This document shows, piece by piece, positions 34,679 through 45,213 of a DNA stretch of 64,000 nt. The stretch is from Heterodera schachtii (Eukaryota > Nematoda > Chromadorea > Rhabditida > Heteroderidae): NCBI GenBank assembly GCA_023374025.1, contig SIJG01000079.1, forward strand, positions 372,001 through 436,000, read 5' to 3'. The translations under genes and the position numbers were made by a program. The notes beneath the pieces were generated by a model. It saw only the letters and a list, made by a program, of their open reading frames with translations, had not been told where the DNA came from and made no database searches. The stretch's first letter is position 1; the number at the start of each line of letters is the position of its first letter.

Positions 34679-35347
34679 TATTATTCTCATATTAAAATGG
34701 GAAAAAAATTTAAATTTATATTTAAATTTTATAAATTATTATTAATATTAATTATTAAAAAAAAATAATAAAATTTTGTTTAAGCTAGACAGGAATAAAC
34801 AATTTCATGACATAAAAATGAAAAAAATTTGGTTTATTGATTTTGTAATGATTTTTATTATATAGTTGATATGTTAAAGAATTTTTAGTGGCAATATGAT
34901 TCGAAAACCCGAGACTCTTGATTTCCCGTGATTCGTAATTATAGTATGTTAACCAGATTTTGTTGAAAAAAATGATAAATTTCACTTGTTTCAATTCTTT
35001 GAAAAAGTGATTCGAAAACCGAGACTCCCGATTTCTCCTAGCACCGATTTGCGAAAAGAAAAAAAGAAAGAGAAAATTTAAAATGTTTTAAATGACAATT
35101 GGTATTTGTGCGTATTAAACTCAAATTAAAAACCTTAAATAAATAAAAAAAGAAAAATATAGGAAATTTTATTACTAAAATAACATAAAAAAATAATAAA
35201 AAATAAAATCCAACGAATTCCGCCAAATTTTGCCACGTTTTCCGTACATCCGTCTGTCTTGAGCAATTCGCAAAAATTCTATTTAAGCAAAATAAAGACG
35301 AAGGCAACTAATCAAGCTACAAACACATTCATTCATTCCGTGGTGAG
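34679..35347. other. Upstream region of secreted copy A
   Basis: AT-rich sequence. The first 100–150 bp upstream of the copy A start probably hold its promoter, but I see no clear element. Near 34895 and 35008 there are two copies of 'GATTCGAAAACC(C)GAGACTC', a short dispersed repeat. No gene. Confidence 0.4.
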
Positions 35348-35443
35348 TCGAAGTGCAAAAAGTGCGAATGAGTGGTGATCAGAAGGGGCGGGTCATTTGA
35401 GTACCCAATATTCTAATGATTAATTATTATTTAAATTTATAAT

Positions 35444-35477
<34 letters not shown>

Positions 35478-36979
35478 TTTGGCTCTATTTCAGTTTACAC
35501 GACCACAAAAATTGAATGACAATATAATAATTTGACAAATTTAAGGCACCGTAACTTTTTCATGAAGCATCCAAATTAAACATTCTTGATACCATTTGAT
35601 AGCCTAAAGTGTCCAATTATTTGCCTTTAAAATTTCAAAAAATTTCGTTAAGTTTCAAAGAAGTTGTGGTCAGAAAATTTTACCAAATAAATTTATGAAA
35701 ATTACAAGCCACAACTTTTTTGAAACACAATGAAATTTTTTGAAATTTGCGGGTAATAGAGGACACTTCTATCTATCAAAAGATACCAAGATTGTTTAAT
35801 TTGGAAAAAAGTTATGGCACTGTTCAAAAATTGGTCACTTTTGTGGTGATCAATTATTCAACCAACTATAACTTTCTATATACAAATCGTACAACCACCA
35901 TTCCAAAAGCAATTTGGTAGCAAATTCTGTGCTCTTTCCAGTAGGCTTGTCCATTTTCTCTAGAAAAAATTTTCCAGCCCCCTAGGGATTTCAAAAATTT
36001 CCCCGATTTTCAGTGTATTTTGGGTGTCCCGGTCACTAGGAAGGAGTGGGAGTGATCTGATCAAGTTGGTGTAAAAGACTTTTTGATCAGCACCAAAAGT
36101 TATGCAAGCATGAATTATTTTAAGTTTTTAAATGAACTATAAGATAGTTTTTCAAATTTGAGTCAAGACTTATTTGGGGCACTGTATTTCTCTCACAAAA
36201 ATGTAACTTGTTTTGGAAATATTAAATATAAATCCAAATTATAATTATGGCCAGCAAATAATTAATAGATTAAAATAGTTATATTATTAATAGGGATTCT
36301 TTTTTTAGGCAAATGCCTAAAATTTCTGCGCACTTAATACGCTTAGATAAGCACGAAAAAAGCATTTTCCGCTTGATTTGGGGTGTCTACGATGACTTTT
36401 ATAATGCCTAACTTTGCCTATTTTGGACTTTTTGTGCTTAATGCCTAAATGCCTATTTTTATGCCTATTTCGCCATTTTTGGCGCCTTTTTCAGGATTTT
36501 GAGAAAAATCCTTAACAAAAATGCAATAAAAATGAAAAATATACCCCTAAGAAACGAACCGAAAAATTTCAGAAAATACACCCCCTAAGATTCAAAAAAA
36601 AATTCGCAAATATTAATCCCCAAAATATAATTATTTTTTCTTAGTAAAAATTTTTGATTTAAAAATTGTCTTTATTCGAAAAAACTTTAAAACAATTGAA
36701 ATATAAGCAAAATTAAGTGTTTTAATTAAGTTTTTATGTGATTTGCATCCTAAAAAGTGTTAAACAAAATTTTATTAGCCTATTTTAGTGCCTATTTGAG
36801 GGTTTTTGTGCCTATTTGGTGCCTATTTTGCGATTTTTTTCTGCCTTTTTAGGTGCCTATTTCGCGATTTTTTGTGCCTAAAAAAAGAATCCCTAATTAT
36901 TAATTACTTAAAATCATTATTCGGTACTGAAATGACCCGCCCCTTCTGATCACCAATCATTCGCACTTTTTGCACTTCG
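35348..36979. mobile_element. Composite foldback element with TCGAAGTGCAAAAAGTGCGA ends
   Basis: The ends are inverted copies over about 55 bp (35348–35400 and 36925–36979). Inside lies a second foldback (about 35560–35810) with the 'TACCATTTGATAGCCTAAAG' core and complementary arms, and a separate MITE (36291–36895). No coding sequence. The termini resemble those of the foldback at 26692–27080. Confidence 0.7.
36291..36895. mobile_element. hAT-like MITE nested in a foldback element
   Basis: TAGGGATTCTTTTTTTAGGC at 36291 is complementary to the sequence ending CCCTA at 36895. ATTATTAA flanks both sides directly, an 8-bp target duplication. The interior is built from 'GCCTAAATGCCTATTTTT'-like short repeats. 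It inserted into the older composite foldback. Confidence 0.85.
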
Positions 36980-38390
36980 CCCACATTCTTTTTGCACTTC
37001 GATACAGCACCATTCATTCATTCAAAAATTTTCTGCGTTTCCTCCGCTTCTCTGCTGGGGCCTATTTCAATTAGATCAAATCAACGAAACGACTTGATGA
37101 CTTGACTTGATGTTAATCAAATGTAGCAAAAGCGTTTCAATAAAAATCGTCTGCCGCAGAGGAAAATCAAGCGAATTCTGTTTCAATTCAGATCGTTGAC
37201 TTGATCATCAAGTCAAGTGCGAAATCGTCTGCGCTGTTTCAATTAAAAATGCGTAAAATCAAGGACTTGATGTTTTCTGAAGGAAAACATCAAGTGTAGG
37301 CGTAGGGTGTTTTGAGACCCTAAGTTTGAAAATCAAGCGAACAAAATTTTAATAAACTATTTAAATTTAGCATTAAAAAATTTAATAAAACTATTTTCTT
37401 ATAGAAAAAAAATCTCCTCTACTCATCCATATAAGATTTATTATTAAATTCTAAATTATTCATTTAAGAAAAAACATGCGAAAAAGTTGAAGAAAAAGGG
37501 CAAAAGTACTTTTATTTTCACAAATTATAAGTAGGGCTATAATTTTTTTTTTGTAAATATTTCGCTATTTTTGAGGATTTTTTTGAAATTTTTCTTAAAT
37601 ATTAAAAAAGCCAAAATTTTAGAATTTTTCGACTTATTTTCATTTTTGCTTTTTTTCTTCCAAAATTAAAAAGTGAATGCTGAATTTCAATGTATTCGGT
37701 TTTTTTTTTTGCTTGAAAAATTATTTCATCATTTTCATCAGAATCTTTTACTATACAAAAACTAATTATTTTTCACTTTAGAAGAAATTTTTTTGATGAC
37801 AGAAATTCGATTTTACCAAAAATTTTGGAACTCGAAATTCCGAGGTTATACGGCGCTATCCCTGATATAACTGAGATTTTTTAAAAATATTTTGATTTCT
37901 TACATTAATTTGCAGCCTTAGTTTTAGTTATAATTTTAAGTTTCTGAGATAAATAAATTTGTTTTCGAAATTTATTTATTTTTATTTTTTTACTTTCTAT
38001 GTATCAAATTTTTCCAGCAGCAATAATCATTATGTATAAATATATCATAATTATTTTTTACAACTAAAATTAGACATTTCAAAAAAATTGTTCACTGCCC
38101 CTAAAATATGGATCATCAAGTGTAAAAAATCGTGTCAAGTCATCGTCTGTAGAATTGAAACAGAATTGCTCGCCCGGGCGGACATCAAGCCTATTCATCG
38201 CCCAATTATCAAGTGCTGCTGCACTTGATCTAAGCCCCTGCTCTCCGCCTTCGCCATTGTATCTCTGCTATGCCAATGTTTCACTTCGGCACCCCCTTAA
38301 AACCATTTAAATTTAATTTGAACTTGGCACCTTTTAAAAAATCAATTTCACAAATTTGCTTGAGTGTTAAAAGCTTGTGTAGGAATTTAA
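36980..38390. repeat. Repeat region with GGGGCCTATTTCAATTAGATC end
   Basis: 37058–38245 appears to be one element. Its left end GGGGCCTATTTCAATTAGATC is partly complementary to 'CACTTGATCTAAGCCCC' at the right. Subterminal TCAAGTC/GACTTGA runs occur on both sides, and so does the 'GAATTCTGTTTCAATT' sequence or its complement near 37175 and 38152. The interior is AT-rich without an ORF. No gene seen. Confidence 0.5.
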
Positions 38391-38454
38391 AAATCAGCTG
38401 AGCTCAATCCCCGGCTGTCGCCGAATTCATGCACTAATTGCCCCTTTAATGGCC

Positions 38455-38789
38455 ATTTGCCAACAGATGAGTGCTCGCGCAGTTTCCGATTCGTCCGTGC
38501 CATGTTCGACGTCGCCTCTTCCTATGCCGACAATGACAGCGAGTGGGGCCAATTGGCGGCCCAATTTTCGGCACCAAACCCAACTAATCGACTTACAATT
38601 GCCGCGGCATTGGCATTGGCCAAGTGCACTTTAATAGCCCAAAAGTTAAAAGTATTTCAAAGTGACGTGATCAGTTGTTATGTTTAAATCATTTCATAGC
38701 TGGCAATCAAGCGCAAGTGCTTTTGGTGGACAATGTTATTGCCTGCCTTATCATGGGCAGCTCTCACCGACATGACAATTAATTAATGA
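38455..38789 (+). CDS. Possible two-exon gene fragment, unrecognised
   Basis: A GC-richer stretch with coding character. The frame from about 38466 reads 'DECSRSFRFVRAMFDVASSY' then 'NRLTIAAALALAKCTLIAQK' up to a donor near 38650. After the acceptor at about 38698 it continues 'LAIKRKCFWWTMLLPALSWA' to a TAA at about 38789. The second part is hydrophobic enough for a membrane helix. I do not recognise a family and cannot place a start codon, so it may be a gene remnant. Confidence 0.3.
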
Positions 38790-39379
38790 ATGAGTAATGG
38801 GATGGATTGGAATGGATGGGGAGTAATATTTCTAGATTTTTATGCTTTTTCATATTTCTGTGTTTGTTGAAAGATTTTCATTATTACCATTTAAATTGAA
38901 TTTAGTAAACTAAATTATTTTTTACATGCTTATATAATATGCATTTTTCTTTCATTAATTTTCCAACGGTTCCCAACTGTGAGGTTTTTTCCTCATAAAT
39001 AAGTGACTAAAAATATGATTGTGTCTAATAATTTGATAGTTAATAATTTTTTGGAAAAATTACCAATTATTAAAAAAGGAGAATTAATGTTCCTATTAAA
39101 CTAGAAAACTGTTGAATCCGATTTGATTTTTGACATAGGCGCAAATGTACTAGACGAAAATGTCTGAACACGACAAATTGCATTAAAATTCTAAAAAAAT
39201 TTCCCTACGCCGCCTATCGGCACAAATGGACTAAATTTCCCTTTGAATTTAATAAAATTGAGCTAAAAAACCTCATAAAATAATTCGTCAATAAATGATG
39301 CTTTTGGGCCCTATTCTTTTTCTGATTTTGCTTTAAATTTGAATTGATTGCTAATCCGTTTTCTGTTTCTTCCTTTTTA
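38790..39379. other. Intergenic with degraded GC-hairpin copy
   Basis: AT-rich. Near 39207 it has 'ACGCCGCCTATCGGCAC', a degraded copy of the hairpin shared by the MITEs. Around it, 'CCTCATAAATAAG' (38990) and 'CCTCATAAAATAATTCG' (39271) may mark a decayed element. No gene. Confidence 0.4.
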
Positions 39380-40786
39380 TTATAATCTTCCCCGTGGTCG
39401 CCTTCTGTTTGCGCATCGGTTGCAACTTCGCGGGCATTGCCAATTCATCAGGTCAATGTAGGGCTGAAAATTAACGGTTAATTCCCTACCTTCGGAACTG
39501 TCCCCTGCCGGAGATGGACAAAACATGCACATTTAATAATGGTAATACTCATAATTATTATTTTAAAATTCTTTTTTTTTATTAGTCTCAATTAGTGTTT
39601 TTTTTCTGCCCACCTCTCTCCCACAATAAAACAATCGGTCGGGACATTCGGTGCCCAAATCTTCACAAACTCCCGGGCAAACATTGCACGTTTTCGGACA
39701 GTCGCGAACCATTTGGTCATAGGCGATCTGTTGTTTAATATTCAAATTATAGTCTCATTAAGATTTTAATTATACGGTAATGTCCCATTAATGAGCGAAA
39801 GCTAAGGACAGAGAGAAAAAGAAATGGCAAGAGAGTTTGAGAAAAGAGGAGAAAACAGACAGTTAGTGAACCGACGAGAGATCGGATGCGATGCCACCCG
39901 TTAAAAGGACAAGAAAATGCACACTTCAAAGATGCAAAGCTTAGCTCGTTGTTGACAGTCAGCTGCCACATCTTCGCAACCTCAAATTTTGAAGATAAAA
40001 ATGGCAGATGTTGTGTAAAAAAACAAAACAAATTTCATACAAAAATTAATTTGGTTATTGTTTTCTTATACCGCTACTTCCTCCTCCTCCTCTTCCTGTT
40101 GCTGGTGTTGGTCCTACCGCCGGTGGTGGGCCTAAATTAATGAATTTTATTTCTCTTTTGGTGAACTAAACTAACTGACAACAATATTCGTTTCCGTCAC
40201 TCATTGTTCGGCAAATTTGCGATGGATCGGACGGACAAATTCCATTTCGGCATCTGTTAAATTAAAATAATAATTGTGATAATTATTTAATATTCTTTAT
40301 GCTTGGCATATGTGATTTTTTATTTCTTTAAATTCCTTTTTCTAATGGACCAATTAACGAAGTTATTTTCTCTTCTAATTGCCTTAAATTATTGTTTCTT
40401 AATTTGTTTTGTGTTCAATTTCTCATAAAATTGATTAACTTTATCTATCACCAATTATTTTTCCCCATTCCCTGACTTTTTTGCCCATTTTCACCTTCCA
40501 TTTTGGGTGCCAAGTGCCACCCGCGTTGGCACCGCGTCGTCACAGTACGCCGCGCAACAGTACGACCGTCCGTCTCGCGTGTCCAACTCGCAGCCCAATG
40601 CCCTCGTGTCCGTGCAAATTGGCGGATTTCCTTGGCATCTTTCAAAATTAAAATTCCAATTTTATTTATATTTTTTCTTTACCGGGAAAGCCCCGGCTGA
40701 CCATCACGGCAAATGTGTTGAGGCAAACAAAGGAAAAAGCACAAAAACAAAACTCCGAAGAAAAGCAGTGAAATTTGCATTTGCAT
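39380..40786 (-). CDS. Secreted Cys-rich protein with two ShKT domains, copy 2 (211 aa)
   Basis: An inverted paralog of the gene at 27830–29278. Minus-strand exons: 40786–40683, 40638–40495, 40253–40180, 40131–40072, 39980–39925, 39727–39614 and 39463–39380. Exons 1–5 are the same length as in copy 1. It has the same signal peptide and Cys-rich modules, a linker 'PPPAVGPTPATGRGGGGSS', ShKT 1 starting 'CEDVAADCQQRAKLC', and ShKT 2 ending 'NWQCPRSCNRCANRRRPRG'. Exon 6 is two codons shorter at its end, and the tail stops earlier (TTA TAA) than in copy 1. All phases agree and no stop interrupts it. Introns 1–3 are nearly identical to copy 1 while later introns differ, which suggests a recent inverted duplication followed by partial replacement or gene conversion of the 5' half. 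Confidence 0.8.
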
Positions 40787-42077
40787 TTTTATCAAATATT
40801 TAAAATAAAATTGATAAATTAAATAAAATTAAAACCAAATGAGAGAAATAAATAATGAAGGGCATGCAAAATTTCAGCTTTTGGTTTTATTAATTAATTA
40901 AAAATTACACACATATAAGCTGAGCAAATATTAAAATGGAAAACAAATGTGAATTATTTGAAAATTGAATAGGTTTTTTAATTTGACTTACAATTATTTC
41001 AAAGAGACAATTATTTAATTAATTAATTAATTTAATCCAATTAATTCGTTTCTCGAAAAATTTCTCTTTCTCTCAAGTACAGATTTTATTAAACGCAATT
41101 AAATTAATTTCTCTAATTGTCACTATTTATTTCCCCAGGTGCTTATTTCAATTCGTATCTCTGATATGACGTCACTTATTTAACTCTGTTTCTATTATAT
41201 ATGGTTCAATTCATGTATTTGTTCACAGCATGTAAAATTAAAAAAAAATTCATTAAAATAAATTTTAAAATATAAATCACAAAAAATATTTTGTTTAATA
41301 TATTAAAATAAATCTTTGGATTTTTAAAAATAGAATTAAAAGTTTAATAAACCTTATTTGAATTAATAAAATTAATTGTAACATTTTTACTTTTTGGGTT
41401 TTTAATATATTTGTCCGTTGATCATAAATTCGATGAGATTTCGTGAAAGGATGAAAATTGAAAAAAAAATATTTGAATGATACGATGTCATAACAGTGAT
41501 ACGACGCGAATTCATCCGACACCGGAAAAATCACACCAACTTTAAATTTTAAAAATAATTTTTGATTGATTGCGTTAGTGAATATTTAAAATACATGTAA
41601 TAAAAGTTACATACTTAGATTCTTTATTTTTATTGCTATAAAATCGATTTAAGTTAGGCACATAATAATCATATTTATTTCAATACCCTTTTTTGATCAT
41701 TTCAAAAAATTGTAAACAATCCGGCAAATGGAATCAGAGGGAAGGGCATGAAGCATAAGAAAGTGTACGTGGTGCAAGACATGAATCTCACAGAGATTTA
41801 TGCGACTCGCAACAATCTACAACCTTTTTATTATTTGCCAGCAATATCCCATCGGATGATTTGTTTATTATACACCCCAATCATTATCCAAAAATTTCCC
41901 GTTAACGCTTTAATGAAACTTTCTTTTATTTGCCTATTATTTCGCATGCGAAAAACGACCACTGATAAGAAATTGGATGAGAATACCGTTAAACTTCTTT
42001 TTGATTTTGTTAAGCCTATTCAAAAATTATTCACATAATTATGATCATTTGAATTTGAGTTCAATTCAATTTGCATT
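40787..42077. other. AT-rich intergenic with a degraded foldback
   Basis: 41147–41200 and 41477–41530 carry complementary remains of the GGGGCCTATTTCA/ATATGACGTCA foldback family. A 96-codon plus frame at 41748–42038 ('KKVYVVQDMNLTEIYATRNN' start) has no recognisable domain, and I did not call it a gene. Confidence 0.4.
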
Positions 42078-43826
42078 TCAAATTGAATTTCTTCTAAACC
42101 ATCGCTTTGCCATCGCTTTCTTTTTCGTCTGTTTCTTCGCCCTTTTTTCGGTTTTAATTGTAAGAAATTCGGTGGCTTCTTCGCTTGGCTTACATTCTTT
42201 CTCCAAAAAGTTCCACGTGCATCGTAAAATAATTTCGCCCCCATTTTTGCATTTCAATACGACTTTTTTGTCCCGGCATTCGTCTTCACCGACCGCCCCC
42301 CGGCATTCTTTGTCCACAAAGTCCAATTTGCTGCTTTTGTCTTCTCCGCCACTCCCATCGCCGCTGCCATCGGACGATTGGTCTTCAAATTTTAAAATGA
42401 TAAATTATATGGATAATAAAACAGAATTAAAAGAGTGGGCAAAAGTCAAACTGAGGTCGAAGGCGTAAAATACCAAAACATTTAAGAATTTTTTTTGATT
42501 TCCCTATTTTTTCAGTATTATTAATAGGGTTACGATTTTTAGTTACGAAAAACCTCAAAAAAGTTAATTAAAACAGTGAAGAAAAATGACAAAATAGTGA
42601 CCAAAAGTCCGAAATAGTAACGAATAATAATGACATAATTTTCAGCCAAAAATTAAGGAAAAATAATTTTATTTCCAATTTTCGCCCGGCGGGACTTATT
42701 GGGGCCCCAAACACTTTTTTTTTCTTATAAATCTCCAAAATCGCAAAAATAGTTTACAAATTAAAAAAAATTTGGAGATAATTTTTGAGAAAATTTTCAT
42801 TTCTTAGGGGTGTATCACAAATATCAATCAACATAGTTTATTCTAACTATTTTTGACGAAGCCCCAAAACAGTGATTTCTAGTGGTGCTAGGTCGTTTCG
42901 TAAAACTGCCAATGGAGGGGGGGGGGGGGGGTTCGAAAACAAAATGGGTAATTATATAAATTCATAACTTTGCTCAAATTCAATCAAATTAATATTTCAT
43001 GGTATCATTCAAAAGCTTTAATTGTTCTCTTTCAGAAAATATTTTTCCTAAATTTTTAACTTAAGTATAAAAAAAAGTTATAAAGCATTGAACACGCTAT
43101 GTTTTTTGCAATGGTCATGCATATATAATTATAAACATTTAATATTTTAAATCTATAAAATGCAATTGAGCCAAATTAATTATATATTCGATAGCCCTAA
43201 GAATTCTCTATTTAACTTTAAAATTTCAGAAAATTTCATTTAGTTTCAAAAAAGTTCTAAGCAAAAAATTCTGACTTAGGATTTTCGAAATTTTGTTACA
43301 ATATTAGCACCGTTTCGTAAAACTGCCAAATTTACAGAATTTTTGAGAAAAATCGGTTATAACTTTTCTTAAATACAATTTAAAAAAATAATTTTGTATC
43401 AAATGACAGCTTTTGGTTTGCTCTATAAGCATGAAAAATTCAGAATATTTCATAAAGTTTTCAGAAAGTTATTTCTATTTTTTTAACATTTTAGGTTAGA
43501 ACTTGCTGAAAACTTTATGAATTATTCTGAAATTTTTCATGCTTTTAGAGTAAGCCAAGAGCTATCGTATGATACCAATATTTTTTTTTTAGTTTGTATT
43601 TAAGAAAAGTTATGACTGATTTTTCTCAAAAATTCTATAAATTTGGAGTTTTACGAAACGTAAAATTATTATGTGTTGATTTAGCATTGAATTACCTTCC
43701 AACATTTGGTATTTTAATGCTTTGGCGCCACAAATCATTCCCCGCACTTTTTTAGGGAATTGTGCGCTCAAAAACAGCAGAAAAAACCACAAAAACGGAG
43801 CAAAGCGATGGGAAATTGGGCAACAT
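42078..43826 (-). pseudogene. Small secreted Cys/Lys-rich family, copy B, frameshifted signal exon
   Basis: Exon 2 (42382–42078) is open: an acidic Ser/Gly-rich start, then 'FVDKECRGAVGEDECRDKK' and 'LRCTWNFLEKECKPSEE', and a Lys/Arg-rich tail. Exon 1 (43826–43696) starts ATGTTGCCCAATTTCCCA like copy A and ends with the family's FPKKVRGMxC block, but it is one base too long between the ATG and that block, in a T run. The ATG therefore does not read into exon 2. It is a pseudogene, or a copy with an unseen alternative start, or a homopolymer error. The 1.3-kb intron is filled with repeats, including the foldback at 43314–43662. Confidence 0.55.
43314..43662. repeat. Foldback element in the intron of secreted copy B
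   Basis: Arms of about 150 bp begin 'CGTTTCGTAAAACTGCCAAA' and end in its complement 'TTTTACGAAACG'. The cores are 'TCAAATGACAGCTTTTGG' on the left and 'AGAGCTATCGTATGATACC' on the right. A partial relative with a G run lies just upstream (42880–43300), carrying 'ATATTCGATAGCCCTAAGAA'. Confidence 0.7.
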
Positions 43827-45213
43827 TTAATATTTATTAAGAAAATAATTTAAAAAAATAAAGATATATTTAAATATTTACGTATATTAAATAACAAATG
43901 AATTCATTTTTCTCGTCAAATTTATGAACGGAAATAATAAATAATAATTTTGTTTTGCGTGTAATGAAAAGAGACAATTCAATTATTCATATGGATAACA
44001 CGTGATGGGTGGGACGGGACGTCTCATAAAAAATGTCATTTTTTGCAACAAAAATTTGCATAATTTTTTCTTAGAATCAGCAAAATCTTTACAGTAGTTG
44101 GATTCTTCGTATCATATCATTTGATTATTTTCTAACAATGATAGATTTGAAAGAAATTTAAAAAGCCCCAAAAAGGCATCAAAAATGAGAAAATATAAAT
44201 GATAAAAAAATATAAATTTTTTGCTTTTTTAAATTTAAATTTTGTAATTTTGGCCTATTTTTTTTAATTTTTGAAAAAGTGAGGTGTTTTGTTGAGAATT
44301 TTTAGGTCGATTTTCAGGGGAATTAATTTTTCGTTTTGTTGCTGCACCTTCAAAGAAAAGAAGAACTCACAAATCAGTAAAATAGGTAAAAACCTAAAAA
44401 TCTCAATCCTACCTATTTATGAGAATTTTTGTGGCCAAAACAACTCAATGAAAAGAATTATTAGTGGGATAAAACGAGAAGACTTTTTAAAATAAATTTT
44501 ATTAATTATTTTGTTATAATTTGCAAGAAATTTCCAATAATTATTATCCATTTTAAAATTAAAAATTATTTTCTTTAGTCTAAATTTTTTTATGAAATTG
44601 AAATTTGGACAAATTCCCCCGCCCCACCCAACTCATCACCAACTCATCCATCCTCTTCCTTCTTCTCCCAACCACTCACTCTTCACATCACTCATCACTC
44701 ACTGCTCATTTCCCTTCCATTTTCTTCCCTTTTTCTCCTTTCTATTGATTTTCCAACATTTCTTTGCCCACCACCCAAACCATCACAAACAAAAAGCACA
44801 CCCAATTCACCAACAAAAAGACAAATGTATAATAAAAAAAAAATTCACCACAACCACACTTGTGCTGGTCGAGACCGAAAATTCCCGAGAAATCCAATAA
44901 TTAAATTTAATTTAAAAATTATTATTTTTTGCTTGAGTTATTTTTACAAAAATTTAAAAAGTAGGCTTCGGCGCATCGGACTTATTTTTCTTTAATTTTA
45001 AAAGAAAAGTTATCTTTATTTACTTTTAAAAATGTTATTTGTTTTTTCCTCTTATGCGATTTCCTTGACAAAATTTATTCTGTCAATAAATTTTTTAATG
45101 AAAAAATAAAATAATATATTTTCCAGTTTAAATTTTAAAATTTACAAATTTTAATTTCATAAATTTGCATAATTAAATTTAAATTGAAATTACTAATTGG
45201 TGGTGTATTGGAA
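43827..45213. other. AT-rich region, then upstream region of the FLYWCH–hAT gene
   Basis: 43830–44580 is AT-rich with no gene. 44600–44860 is C/T/A-rich low-complexity sequence (CACTCATCAC-like) whose 102-codon frame is compositional. 44880–45213 probably contains the 5' untranslated and promoter region of the gene at 45214. Confidence 0.4.

Noticed and set aside
41748..42038. 96-codon plus ORF
   Set aside because: No recognisable domain, AT-rich codon use and no supporting splice context.
44592..44900. 102-codon Pro/His/Phe-rich ORF
   Set aside because: Low-complexity CACTCA/TTCC composition without domain, likely the 5' region of the FLYWCH–hAT gene.
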